From positions 1 to 34,719 of the forward strand of contig JBAXPC010000004.1 of NCBI GenBank assembly GCA_037132395.1: 34,719 nucleotides of DNA, given 5' to 3'. Position numbers and translations under genes: made by a program. Below, piece after piece: positions 8,173 to 15,825 of the stretch. Every line of letters begins with the position of its first letter. The first letter of the stretch is position 1. The notes below the pieces were generated by a model that saw only the letters and a program-made list of their open reading frames with translations, made no database searches and was not told the origin of the DNA. Source of the stretch: SICB01 sp037132395. GTDB taxonomy: Bacteria; Patescibacteriota; Saccharimonadia; CAILAD01; BJGX01.

Positions 8173-8201
8173 TTGATAAAAGCTAGCTTTTAGATTAAAA
8201 T
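8173..8201 (+). promoter_or_regulatory. promoter of thrS leader
   Basis: TTGATA (8173-8178), a 17-nt spacer and TAAAAT (8196-8201) predict a start near 8208 and a leader of about 180 nt before thrS. Confidence 0.65.
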
Positions 8202-8207
8202 TATAAA

Positions 8208-8360
8208 TATCAATACGAGCGTTTGAGCTTAAGCCTAACCAGCTTATGGCGAGCTCCGAAGCCTGGTCGTACAGGGCAAAAAGAGAGATCCGCCACGGAT
8301 AAGCCAAGTGGAACCTCCCAAAGTATTTGGGACTTGGCAGTGTAAGGCGGGTTTTTGTTA
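8208..8360 (+). promoter_or_regulatory. candidate short T-box riboswitch in thrS leader
   Basis: The hairpin at 8303-8338 matches a T-box antiterminator. The lower helix is GCCAAG/CTTGGC (8303-8308 with 8333-8338), the 7-nt bulge is TGGAACC (8309-8315), and the upper helix is TCCCAAA/TTTGGGA (8316-8322 with 8326-8332). The consensus bulge is UGGNACC, whose first four bases pair with the tRNA 3' NCCA. UGGA fits UCCA, the end of the tRNA-Thr at 815. Upstream, a hairpin (8225-8228 with 8253-8256; 8230-8234 with 8242-8246) shows ACC, a Thr codon, followed by A in its 7-nt loop (8235-8241). This resembles ultrashort Stem I forms known from Actinobacteria. A second hairpin lies at 8261-8277. CCGCC (8290-8294) can pair with GGCGG (8346-8350) before a T run, so the terminator arrangement is plausible but unresolved. 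Confidence 0.6.
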
Positions 8361-8389
8361 AAAAAGAGTATAAAAAAGAAAGGCAGATT

Positions 8390-10201
8390 ATGCAAAATAA
8401 AGACAATCTTCATAAAATCAGACACAGCCTGGCGCACATAATGGCATCAGCCATCCAAAAGCTTCGACCCGATGCTAACTTCGGGGTTGGTCCCGCCATC
8501 GAGAATGGCTTTTATTATGATGTATTAGTTGATAACAATATTACAGAAGAGGATTTGAGCTCAATCGAAGCCAGCATGCGTGAAATTATTGCCAGCAAAG
8601 TAACATTTGAGCACGAAACCTGGCCAATCGATAGAGCGATTGAATATTTTGAGTCTAAAAATCAGAAATTCAAGGTTGAGCTGCTAAAAGATTTAAAGAC
8701 CAAGGGTTCTACTGCAGTTAGCGACGCGGGTGATGCCGACCTCGCTGAAGGCGCAACCGAAGGGGTGACAGAAGTTAGTATTTATAGGACTGGCGACTTT
8801 GTTGATCTTTGCAAGGGCCCGCACATATCAAATACTTCTGAGATAACCGCAGATAGCTTTAAGCTCAATAAACTTAGTGGAGTCTATTGGCGAGGCAAAG
8901 AGACCAATCCGCAGATGCAAAGACTCTATGGACTGGCCTTTGAGTCGGCCAAAGAGCTTGGACAGCACCTGAATATGATTCAAGAGGCTGAAGCACGTGA
9001 TCATCGCAAGCTTGGCCAAGAGCTCGATCTGTTTGTGTTCTCGGACTTGGTAGGATCTGGCTTGCCACTATTTACGCCCAGGGGAACTATCTTGAGGGAT
9101 CTACTCAATGACTTTTCGCAGTCGCTGAGACTGAAGGCTGGCTTCGAGAAAGTCTGGATACCCCATATCGCCAAAACTGACCTCTATAAGTCTTCTGGGC
9201 ACTGGGATAAGTTCGGTGATGAACTGTTTTTGGTCAAAAGCCAAGAATCGAGCGATGAGTTTGCCCTCAAGCCCATGAATTGTCCGCATCACGCCCAGAT
9301 TTTTGCCAGTAAACCCAGAAGCTATCGAGACTTGCCAGTGAAATACCTCGAAACAACCACTGTTTATCGAGATGAGAAAAAAGGAGAGCTTCAGGGGCTA
9401 TCGAGGGTCCGCTCAGTTACACAAGACGATAGTCATGTATTTTGTACCCCTCAGCAGGTCGAAGAAGTGCTGGGCATGCTACTGGATATCACCAAAGAGT
9501 TTTACCGTGCCTTCGATATGGATTTCACGGCTCGGCTGAGCCTGCGCGACGATTCGGACACCTACCTAGGCGACAAGTCTCTATGGAAAGATGCCGAGAG
9601 CATACTCAGAAATGTTTCTAGCAATCACGCCCTAGAATATTATGAAGAAACTGGCGAGGCAGCATTTTATGGTCCCAAAATAGACTTCATGGCCAAAGAC
9701 TCCATAGGCAGAACCCATCAAGTGGCTACGGCTCAACTCGATTTTGTTGAGCCCGAGAGATTTGGCCTTAGCTATACAGATAGCGACGGTAGCGACAAGG
9801 TACCCATGATGGTGCATTTTGCATCGCTAGGCTCTATCGAGCGCTTCTTGAGCGTTTATATCGAGCACACCGCCGGAGCGTTTCCGCTGTGGCTGGCACC
9901 AGAGCAGGTAAGAGTAATACCGATTTCTGAAAAATTCGAGCAGTACGGGCAGACTGTGCTCGATTCATTACTGAGTAATGGAATCAGAGCTTCAGTAGAC
10001 AATGCCTCAGACTCACTAGGTAAAAGAATCCATAATGCCGATAAGCTCAAGCTCCCATATGTACTGATAGTCGGCCAGAGCGAGCAAGAATCCAACCAAG
10101 TCGCCGTTCGCAAGTATGCTGTCGGAGATCAGGGCTCAAAAGGTCTCGAAGAGCTGACCAGCGCACTTCTAGAAGACATTAGTAGCCTAACTAATAGCTA
10201 G
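8390..10201 (+). CDS. thrS: threonyl-tRNA synthetase lacking the TGS domain
   Basis: This gene encodes 603 residues. It charges tRNA-Thr with threonine. The protein begins almost directly with the editing-domain motif RHSLAHIMAS (HxxxH, near residue 10), so the N-terminal TGS domain found in most bacterial enzymes (about 60 residues) is absent. The editing motif LCKGPH lies near 143. Class II motifs follow: KPMNCPHH (zinc Cys, near 296), VYRDEKKGELQGLSRVRSVTQDDSHVFC (motif 2 and zinc His), and the motif 3 region GSIERF near 482. An anticodon-binding domain ends the protein. The ATG at 8390 is chosen because AGAAAGG lies just upstream, and an upstream in-frame TTG would fall inside the T-box hairpin. 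Confidence 0.93.
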   Translation: MQNKDNLHKIRHSLAHIMASAIQKLRPDANFGVGPAIENGFYYDVLVDNNITEEDLSSIEASMREIIASKVTFEHETWPIDRAIEYFESKNQKFKVELLKDLKTKGSTAVSDAGDADLAEGATEGVTEVSIYRTGDFVDLCKGPHISNTSEITADSFKLNKLSGVYWRGKETNPQMQRLYGLAFESAKELGQHLNMIQEAEARDHRKLGQELDLFVFSDLVGSGLPLFTPRGTILRDLLNDFSQSLRLKAGFEKVWIPHIAKTDLYKSSGHWDKFGDELFLVKSQESSDEFALKPMNCPHHAQIFASKPRSYRDLPVKYLETTTVYRDEKKGELQGLSRVRSVTQDDSHVFCTPQQVEEVLGMLLDITKEFYRAFDMDFTARLSLRDDSDTYLGDKSLWKDAESILRNVSSNHALEYYEETGEAAFYGPKIDFMAKDSIGRTHQVATAQLDFVEPERFGLSYTDSDGSDKVPMMVHFASLGSIERFLSVYIEHTAGAFPLWLAPEQVRVIPISEKFEQYGQTVLDSLLSNGIRASVDNASDSLGKRIHNADKLKLPYVLIVGQSEQESNQVAVRKYAVGDQGSKGLEELTSALLEDISSLTNS

Positions 10202-10217
10202 ATTGGCCCCATTAAGC

Positions 10218-11087
10218 ATGCCTAAAAATTCAAAAATGGTAGTCATATTGGGCCCAACCGCATCTGGTAAGTCAGAGCTAGCAATGAAATTAGCCAAAAG
10301 ATACGATGGCGAAATAATCTGTGCCGATTCGCGTACAATTTATAAGCACCTAGACATCGGAACAGCAAAACCAAGCATTCAAGACCAAAAAGAGGTTAAG
10401 CATCATCTTCTCGATGTAATTGAGCCCAATCAGAGCTATAGTGTTGTAGATTTTAAAACAAACTGCGAAAAAACAATCCAAGACATACAGCAGCGAGGCA
10501 AGCTCCCACTCCTGGTAGGAGGTGGTGGCATGTATATTGACGCAGTCTTATACGATTATCAATTTAGGGCTACCAAAACCGGACTAAACATCAAAAATAT
10601 GTCAGACGAGCAAAAAATTGCCAAAGCCCATGAATACTATCCCGCCGAGGCTGCCAAAATAGACTCAAATAACAAGCGCAGAATAGAGCAGTTATTGACT
10701 CATGGACCCACCACCACTAACGATAGGGAAGCTATAAAAATAGATTGTAAAATAATAGGCATAGATATAAAAAAGCTTTTATTAAAGCAAAATATAGCTA
10801 GTCGCACTAAGCAAATGTTGAGTAAAGGATTTATTCAGGAGGTTGCATATATCCGCAAACATTATGGTGATGATTGCCGCGCCCTATCAACTACTGGCTA
10901 TAGCCAAGTGGTTGATTACCTTGCTAATCAAACGACCATTACTGAGCTTGAGGACTCTATCAATAGCGCCACTGCTGAACTCGCTAAAAAGCAAATTACC
11001 TGGTTTAAAAGAAACAACCAGATTAACTGGGTTAATAGCTATCTTGAAGCCAACATTATTTGCTCTGAATATTTGAGAGGTATCTGA
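10218..11087 (+). CDS. miaA: tRNA dimethylallyltransferase MiaA
   Basis: This gene encodes 289 residues. It transfers dimethylallyl to A37 of tRNAs that read UNN codons. The P-loop GPTASGKSEL lies near residue 11, the substrate motif ICADSRTIYK near 35, DIGTAKP near 48, and VGGGGMYIDA near 97. The C-terminal KKQITWFKRNNQINW is the conserved RRQxTWFR region. ATG at 10218 is preferred over an upstream TTG at 10203, which would start only 2 bases after the thrS stop. No ribosome binding site is obvious. It lies directly behind thrS and is probably co-transcribed. Confidence 0.92.
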   Translation: MPKNSKMVVILGPTASGKSELAMKLAKRYDGEIICADSRTIYKHLDIGTAKPSIQDQKEVKHHLLDVIEPNQSYSVVDFKTNCEKTIQDIQQRGKLPLLVGGGGMYIDAVLYDYQFRATKTGLNIKNMSDEQKIAKAHEYYPAEAAKIDSNNKRRIEQLLTHGPTTTNDREAIKIDCKIIGIDIKKLLLKQNIASRTKQMLSKGFIQEVAYIRKHYGDDCRALSTTGYSQVVDYLANQTTITELEDSINSATAELAKKQITWFKRNNQINWVNSYLEANIICSEYLRGI

Positions 11088-11093
11088 TACAAT
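11085..11093 (+). promoter_or_regulatory. extended -10 promoter, leaderless murT
   Basis: TGA plus TACAAT (11088-11093) ends 7 nt before the ATG at 11101, so transcription should start at or one base before the start codon. The box overlaps the miaA stop codon. Confidence 0.6.
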
Positions 11094-11100
11094 AAAGCAT

Positions 11101-12477
11101 ATGCGTAGTTTACTTGCTATCTTGGCGGCCAAAGCCGCTTTCAGAATAAATCGACTGACAGGTACAGGTGGTACATCGTTACCTGGTATGGTGGCCCAAA
11201 AAATTGATAAGGACATACTTAAGAAGCTTGTCAAAAACAACTTCCCCAGAGGCGTAATTGTTGTGACTGGTACCAACGGCAAGACCACCACCACCAAGCT
11301 GATTGCCGATATCTTAGAGGCTAATGGCATTAGTTATGTCTATAATCGAACCGGCTCTAATATGGAGAGGGGCCTAATAACTTCAGTGGCCCTAGAATCA
11401 AATATTACCGGCAGAGTTTCTGCAGATGTCGGGCTTTTTGAAGTCGATGAGGCCTATATGCCTAAGGTTTGCCGAGCGATTCAGCCCAATGTAATACTTG
11501 TTAACAACCTGTTTAGGGATCAGCTCGACAGATTTGGCGAACTCGATAAGATAGCCAGGAGCTTCAGGAACCTAGTCGAAGAGCTCGAAGCTACCCAGCT
11601 AGTTTTAAATGCCGACGACCCTTTGGTGGCCAGCCTCGGCTGCGAGCTCGAAAGTGAAAAAAAAGTTACTTATTTCGGTGTCGGCGACTATTCTGGCCCT
11701 AAATTGGAGCACGATCGTACTGCCGATAGTATATTTGACCCATTTACGCAAGAAAAGTTGTACTATACACAACACTACTTCAGCCACCTAGGCAAGTACA
11801 GGGGTAAGGGTGGGGCTTTTAGACGACCAAAGCCCGACTACCAGGCTAATAATCTGAAACAAAAAGGCATAGAATCGATCCAGTTTAATATCAATAAATC
11901 AGACGACTTGGTTGAGCTTAAAATTCCAGGTATTTTTAATGTCTACAATGCGATGGGTGCGTTTTCTGCAGTCAAGGCTAGTCTCAACCTGGAAGATGAT
12001 CAGATAACGAAGGCCATTGCCGGATCGACAGCAGCCTTCGGGCGTTCTGAAGTACTCAACTATTTTGGACGAGAGGCCCTGATATTGCTAATTAAGAACC
12101 CAACAGGCCTAAACCAAATAATACAGACCTATCTGCTGAGCGAAAACGACAGACTTCTGGTTTTTATTATTAATGATAGCTATGCCGACGGCCGCGATAT
12201 AAGCTGGCTCTGGGACTCCGCATTGGAGGATCTGGCACACTATAAAGGAAAGATACTAGTTGGGGGCTCTAGGGCAGATGATATGGCTCTACGGCTCAAG
12301 TATGCGGGCAAGAAGGATGTTTTGGCTGAAACCAACGAAGCAGAGCTGTTAAAATTGATAACCAAACACACCAGCAAACGAAGCAAGCTATTCATATTGC
12401 CTACCTATACAGCAATGCTATCAATCAGGAGCCAAATAGTGGCCAGCGATGAACTTCAAAAGGAGTACTGGCAATGA
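11101..12477 (+). CDS. murT: lipid II isoglutaminyl synthase, Mur-ligase subunit MurT
   Basis: This gene encodes 458 residues. With GatD it amidates D-Glu of the peptidoglycan stem peptide. The Mur ligase central domain has the P-loop VVTGTNGKTTTTK (near 54-66), NNLFRDQLDRFGE (near 135-147) and NADDP. The C-terminal DUF1727 domain has LLIKNPTGLNQ and INDSYADGRDISWLWD (near 350-368). The insertion that usually holds a Cys4 zinc ribbon keeps its frame (FSHLGKYRG...FRRPKPDY, about 225-245), but all four cysteines are gone: DPFTQEKL replaces the usual CPxC segment. It overlaps gatD by 4 bases and appears leaderless. Confidence 0.93.
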   Translation: MRSLLAILAAKAAFRINRLTGTGGTSLPGMVAQKIDKDILKKLVKNNFPRGVIVVTGTNGKTTTTKLIADILEANGISYVYNRTGSNMERGLITSVALESNITGRVSADVGLFEVDEAYMPKVCRAIQPNVILVNNLFRDQLDRFGELDKIARSFRNLVEELEATQLVLNADDPLVASLGCELESEKKVTYFGVGDYSGPKLEHDRTADSIFDPFTQEKLYYTQHYFSHLGKYRGKGGAFRRPKPDYQANNLKQKGIESIQFNINKSDDLVELKIPGIFNVYNAMGAFSAVKASLNLEDDQITKAIAGSTAAFGRSEVLNYFGREALILLIKNPTGLNQIIQTYLLSENDRLLVFIINDSYADGRDISWLWDSALEDLAHYKGKILVGGSRADDMALRLKYAGKKDVLAETNEAELLKLITKHTSKRSKLFILPTYTAMLSIRSQIVASDELQKEYWQ

Positions 12478-13187
12478 AGCCCATCAAGATAGTGCATCTT
12501 TATCCTGAACGCATGAGTATTTATGGTGACTATGGAAACATAATTGCACTTCGTCAGAGGATGGACTGGAGAGGTATCGAAAATATCGTCGAAAATATCG
12601 AAGTAGGGTCAAAAATACCAAATGACGCAGACCTAATATTCATTGGCGGCGGCCAGGACAAGGGTCAGGTAATTGTATCTGAAGACCTAGCCTCAAAAGC
12701 CGAGCAGATCAAGCAGTTTGTGGAGTCTGGCGGAGCACTTCTGGCTGTTTGTGGAGGCTACCAACTGCTAGGAGAGTACTTTATTAGCAACGACTATGGC
12801 CGTCTCAAAGGAATCGGGCTTTTTAATATTGTGTCCAAGGCCACCAGCAGTAGAATGATAGGTAATATCGTCGTCCAATCCGATATCTTTGGCAAACTAG
12901 TTGGATTTGAAAACCACAGTGGTTCTACCGAGTATGTCGGCCGAGCCCAGCCGCTTGGCAGTGTTATTAAGGGCTTTGGCAACAATCCTACTGACAAGCA
13001 AGAGGGTATTATATACAAAAATGCCATTGGTACTTATTTGCACGGATCTTTCTTGCCTAAAAATCCAAAGGTCTGCGATTGGCTGATTGGCAAAGCAATT
13101 GCTAAATCTGGTCAGTCCATTAAGCTCAAGCCACTCAGCGATTCGTTAGAAAAACGAGCACGAAGCAGCTCAACCAGCAGACCATAG
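12474..13187 (+). CDS. gatD: lipid II isoglutaminyl synthase, glutaminase subunit GatD
   Basis: This gene encodes 237 residues of class I glutamine amidotransferase fold (CobB/CobQ-like). The nucleophile lies in LLAVCGGYQLLG (Cys near residue 94), and the catalytic His is in GTYLHGSFLP near 189. GFENHSGSTE near 143 is typical of GatD. It supplies ammonia from glutamine to MurT, and the ATGA overlap supports a 1:1 complex. The Ser/Arg-rich tail (about 222-237) lies past the domain. Confidence 0.93.
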   Translation: MKPIKIVHLYPERMSIYGDYGNIIALRQRMDWRGIENIVENIEVGSKIPNDADLIFIGGGQDKGQVIVSEDLASKAEQIKQFVESGGALLAVCGGYQLLGEYFISNDYGRLKGIGLFNIVSKATSSRMIGNIVVQSDIFGKLVGFENHSGSTEYVGRAQPLGSVIKGFGNNPTDKQEGIIYKNAIGTYLHGSFLPKNPKVCDWLIGKAIAKSGQSIKLKPLSDSLEKRARSSSTSRP

Positions 13188-13228
13188 TTTTTTATTCATT
13201 TAGACTAGATTTATTGTTCAACTACTCG

Positions 13229-13234
13229 TATAAT
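13229..13234 (+). promoter_or_regulatory. -10 box for winged-helix gene
   Basis: Consensus TATAAT without a clear -35 at the right distance. It predicts a leader of about 65 nt ending in GGGGAGG before the ATG at 13307. Confidence 0.35.
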
Positions 13235-13306
13235 AGCCTTAAGTAACCTGTAGATTGTCAAAAGAATACAATTTTTGGATAAGATTTAGTAAAAAGGGGA
13301 GGCAAA

Positions 13307-14002
13307 ATGTTTGAACAATTGTTTGGATCAAAGACACGAGTTAAGCTGCTGAGCTTATTTTATAATAACCCAGACCGTCCTTTTTATGTTCGTGAGATTA
13401 CCCGTAAAATAGACGAACAAATCAACTCGGTACGCCGCGAACTCCAAAACCTCCTGAACATCGGAATAGTTCGGTCAGTCAGCCAAAGCAACCGGTTGTA
13501 TTATGAAGTTAATGCTAAGTATAAGTTTCACAAAGAACTGCAATCGATTTTTCAGCGTATACCTGCCAAATCTAAAGAAATCAAGCAAACCAAGGAAGAA
13601 GATCACATATTCAAGGGTCTGCAGAAGGCCGGCAATGTCCGTATGGCTTTTTTGACTGGAGCTTTTGTGCGCGGCAGCCACCAGCAGATAGATATTTTTA
13701 TAGTTGGCGACATGAATAAGTCTCAGTTAGCCAAAATTGTTGGTGATATGGAGAAAGAGATGAATCGAGAGCTTAATTATGCCTCAATGACTATCGAAGA
13801 CTTCGACTACAGACGCAACCTAAACGACCGGTTTTTGACAGACATTCTTGATGAAAACAAGATTGTGCTAGTCGACAAGATTGGCGTTTTTGCAAAAACT
13901 GCCGTCAATGACAATAAAGACCAAACCGAGACCACAACTGTTAGTGTCATGCCCAAAGCTGAATCTGAGGAAGAAACCCCAGTCGACGATAAGTCGCTGT
14001 AA
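13307..14002 (+). CDS. winged-helix transcriptional regulator with nucleotidyltransferase-like domain
   Basis: This gene encodes 231 residues. Residues 1-80 form a winged helix (TRVKLLSLFYNN, FYVREITRKI, NSVRRELQNLLNIGIV). Residues 95-180 resemble a minimal nucleotidyltransferase fold: VRMAFLTGAFVRGSHQQIDIFIVGD, with the pattern G-(A/S)-x-hydrophobic-D-hydrophobic, but only part of the catalytic acid set is visible. The last 35 residues are acidic and disordered. Such fusions are common in CPR and archaea and are usually considered DNA-binding regulators. The ribosome binding site GGGGAGG lies 5 nt before the ATG. The target is unknown; the neighbours make peptidoglycan amidation enzymes and a beta-lactamase-fold protein. 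Confidence 0.75.
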   Translation: MFEQLFGSKTRVKLLSLFYNNPDRPFYVREITRKIDEQINSVRRELQNLLNIGIVRSVSQSNRLYYEVNAKYKFHKELQSIFQRIPAKSKEIKQTKEEDHIFKGLQKAGNVRMAFLTGAFVRGSHQQIDIFIVGDMNKSQLAKIVGDMEKEMNRELNYASMTIEDFDYRRNLNDRFLTDILDENKIVLVDKIGVFAKTAVNDNKDQTETTTVSVMPKAESEEETPVDDKSL

Positions 14003-14028
14003 TGGTCTGGCGCAGTAGGGCTTTTATC

Positions 14029-14037
14029 TGTTACAAT
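14029..14037 (+). promoter_or_regulatory. extended -10 promoter, leaderless gene
   Basis: TGT plus TACAAT (14032-14037) lies 7 nt before the ATG at 14045, with the same spacing as at 11101, 17694, 20152 and 25300. Confidence 0.6.
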
Positions 14038-14044
14038 TAAGTTT

Positions 14045-14572
14045 ATGGATATTACTTACTCCGACAAAAACACCATCAAAATATCTGGCAAAACTGCTGA
14101 TGTAGTCATCAATGCCAGCTCTGGCACCAAGGCCGACCTGCTACTATTTACCGATCCTAGCGCTAAGGTAGTACCCGAAAAATCATTTTACGGCCCAGGC
14201 GAATATGAGGTTATGGGTATGATGGTCGATGGTGTCGAGATAGCCGCCAGTAACACCGCCTACAGCCTAGTAGTAGACGACATGCACATTACTTATGCCA
14301 TTGATCTTAATACAGCCCTGACAGATGCTCAGCTCGAGCGTATGGACGGAGTAGATATATTGATTATATCGGTTCAGGACAGCAAGGCCGATCTGATGAA
14401 TAAGATAATCTCGCAGGTAGAACCAAAGGTTTTGATACCAATCATGGACTCCGAAGCAGAGCTAGCCAAAATTAAAGCCGAATTCGGCAAAGATAGCGAG
14501 CCAATTGATAAGTATAAAGTCAGCAAAAAAGATCTTCCAACAGACAACCAACAGCTCGTAATACTAAAATAA
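14045..14572 (+). CDS. metallo-beta-lactamase-fold protein without metal ligands
   Basis: This gene encodes 175 residues. The layout follows UlaG/COG2220-type proteins: N-terminal beta strands, ADLLLFTDPSAK where VSHxHxDH normally sits, then FYGPGEYEV (residues about 49-57, a strong family signature), a VDILIIS strand, and VEPKVLIPIMDS where a histidine-bearing PMHY segment is usual. All metal-binding His and Asp residues are therefore missing and hydrolytic activity is unlikely. It may be a binding or structural derivative. It appears leaderless. The following hairpin at 14624 separates it from the convergent bL28 gene. Confidence 0.7.
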   Translation: MDITYSDKNTIKISGKTADVVINASSGTKADLLLFTDPSAKVVPEKSFYGPGEYEVMGMMVDGVEIAASNTAYSLVVDDMHITYAIDLNTALTDAQLERMDGVDILIISVQDSKADLMNKIISQVEPKVLIPIMDSEAELAKIKAEFGKDSEPIDKYKVSKKDLPTDNQQLVILK

Positions 14573-14623
14573 AACCAAATTAACTAACATATCGCCCGGT
14601 ATAAATAGGAAAATTAGGTGACT

Positions 14624-14657
14624 AAGCAATAACCCCTCTGTAGAGGGGTTATTGCTT
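14624..14657. terminator. long hairpin between convergent genes (likely bidirectional terminator)
   Basis: A perfect 16-bp inverted repeat (14624-14639 with 14642-14657) has a very tight loop. It contains the bL28 stop codon. There is no long T run on either side, so termination is inferred from stem strength and position. Confidence 0.6.
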
Positions 14658-14873
14658 GGCTGGTTCTGCTGCGGCTTGGTCGATTTGCTTCTGGTACTTA
14701 TTGAGGGTACGGATGGTACTAGCAGCGAGGCGGAGCTTGACCTTTTGGCCGTCGATTATAAGGGTTTTGGTCTGCAGATTGGGCTTCCAGGTACGCTTAA
14801 CATGCCGCTGTGAGTGACTCACATGGTTTCCGAACTGTTTTCCTTTGCCTGTTAGATCGCATCTGTATGACAT
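14649..14873 (-). CDS. rpmB: 50S ribosomal protein bL28
   Basis: This gene encodes 74 residues. The N terminus YRCDLTGKGKQFGNHVSHS and RTWKPNLQTKTL match bL28. Only one Cys is present, so this is not the zinc-binding form with four. The ATG is preceded by TGCTAATAT 9 nt upstream on the minus strand, predicting a leader of 0-3 nt. It is a monocistronic gene ending in the hairpin at 14624-14657. Confidence 0.92.
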   Translation of the reverse strand: MSYRCDLTGKGKQFGNHVSHSQRHVKRTWKPNLQTKTLIIDGQKVKLRLAASTIRTLNKYQKQIDQAAAEPAKQ

Positions 14874-14948
14874 AACCTGAATATATTAGCATATCAGCTG
14901 GGTTTAATCAATATCTATCGTGGCTCGATATATTTTGGCCCCTAGGCA

Positions 14949-14957
14949 TGCTAAAAT
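14949..14957 (+). promoter_or_regulatory. extended -10 promoter, leaderless M50 gene
   Basis: TGC plus TAAAAT (14952-14957) places +1 exactly on the A of the ATG at 14964. Confidence 0.6.
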
Positions 14958-14963
14958 TAGGCC

Positions 14964-15593
14964 ATGGACAACCTCGCCACAATTATTATGTATCTGATAA
15001 TCCTTGTAATTGTACTGACTGTGCATGAGTTTAGTCATGCCTGGGCGGGGCATATGCTGGGAGATTTTACTGCTAAAAACGAAGGTCGGCTAACTCTAAA
15101 CCCCGCCAAGCACATCGACCCTATGATGACGCTACTTTTGCCCCTGGGGCTTATTCTGCTCGGCAGTCCGGTAGTGTTTGGAGCTGCTAAGCCAGTGCCA
15201 TTTAACCCTTACGCCGTTCGTTATGGCAAATGGGGTGCTGCCTTGGTGGCATTTGCCGGTCCAGCCAGCAATATCTTGATGGCACTAATAATTGGGCTCT
15301 ACCTGAGGTTTGTTACGATACCAGGGCTCGGCGGAGAGTTTTTGCTGCAGTTTGTGCTAGTCAATGTGGCTTTCTTTGTGTTTAACATGATACCGTTTCC
15401 GCCACTCGATGGTAGTCGACTGCTCTATGCGGTATCACCACCAGCACTGATGGATATCCTGGACAAAATAGAGCAATTCGGCTTGGTTGCGGTGTTTGCC
15501 TTTATATTTATATTTTTCACTCTGATCGGCCCAGTTTTTAGCTCGGCTGTTATAGGTATCTCATCGGCCATACTCGGGTACCCAGCTTTTTAG
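14964..15593 (+). CDS. site-2-protease-family (M50) membrane metalloprotease
   Basis: This gene encodes 209 residues with about five membrane helices. TVHEFSHAWAGHML (near residue 20-33) holds the HExxH zinc site, and NMIPFPPLDGSRLL (near 139-152) supplies the third ligand Asp in the conserved NxxPxPxLDG motif. GPASNILMAL is also typical. It lacks PDZ and CBS domains, so it belongs to the minimal soluble-domain-free group. Such proteases cut membrane proteins, for example anti-sigma factors, but no substrate is encoded nearby. The start fits a leaderless transcript. Confidence 0.88.
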   Translation: MDNLATIIMYLIILVIVLTVHEFSHAWAGHMLGDFTAKNEGRLTLNPAKHIDPMMTLLLPLGLILLGSPVVFGAAKPVPFNPYAVRYGKWGAALVAFAGPASNILMALIIGLYLRFVTIPGLGGEFLLQFVLVNVAFFVFNMIPFPPLDGSRLLYAVSPPALMDILDKIEQFGLVAVFAFIFIFFTLIGPVFSSAVIGISSAILGYPAF

Positions 15594-15607
15594 GTGATAT
15601 AATTATT

Positions 15608-15825
15608 GGTGCTTTCTACTGCATGCGCTGTTGAATCTTAAAGCATAGTAACTTTTTCTAATTACTTTTAACCTTAGGGAGCCTTAGATTACACACCGTT
15701 ATTTCGGATGATGTTGCGGGCACCCACCTATAATTAGCTTGAAGAAGGTTAGTTATGCTAGCGGTGTTGGTGGATTGCACCATTATTAAAGCCCCTCTTT
15801 AAAAAGGGGCTTTAATAATACACGT
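15608..15825 (+). ncRNA. candidate small structured RNA (possibly 6S-like)
   Basis: The 249 bases between the M50 gene and the PaaX-like gene hold no convincing ORF but have the layout of an RNA gene. There is an extended -10 (TGA TATAAT, 15595-15603) and a strong terminator at 15782-15819. In between lies a long bulged hairpin: GGTGC near 15608-15612 with GCACC just before the terminator, CGCT with AGCG, AGCATA-bulge-AAC with GTTATGCT, and TAACCTT with AAGGTTA. A rod with internal loops and an apical domain suits 6S RNA, but no conserved primary motif was recognised. The promoter overlaps the end of the M50 gene, so part of this could be its 3' region. Confidence 0.4.
15782..15819. terminator. 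bidirectional hairpin terminator
   Basis: A perfect 15-bp stem (15782-15796 with 15805-15819) with an AAAGCCCCT/AGGGGCTTT core. It serves the candidate RNA on the plus strand and the PaaX-like gene on the minus strand (stop at 15843). Confidence 0.85.

Noticed and set aside
10203..10217. TTG start for miaA at 10203
   Set aside because: It would add five residues before MPKNSK, lacks a ribosome binding site and sits 2 bases after the thrS stop. The ATG at 10218 leaves the normal short distance to the P-loop.
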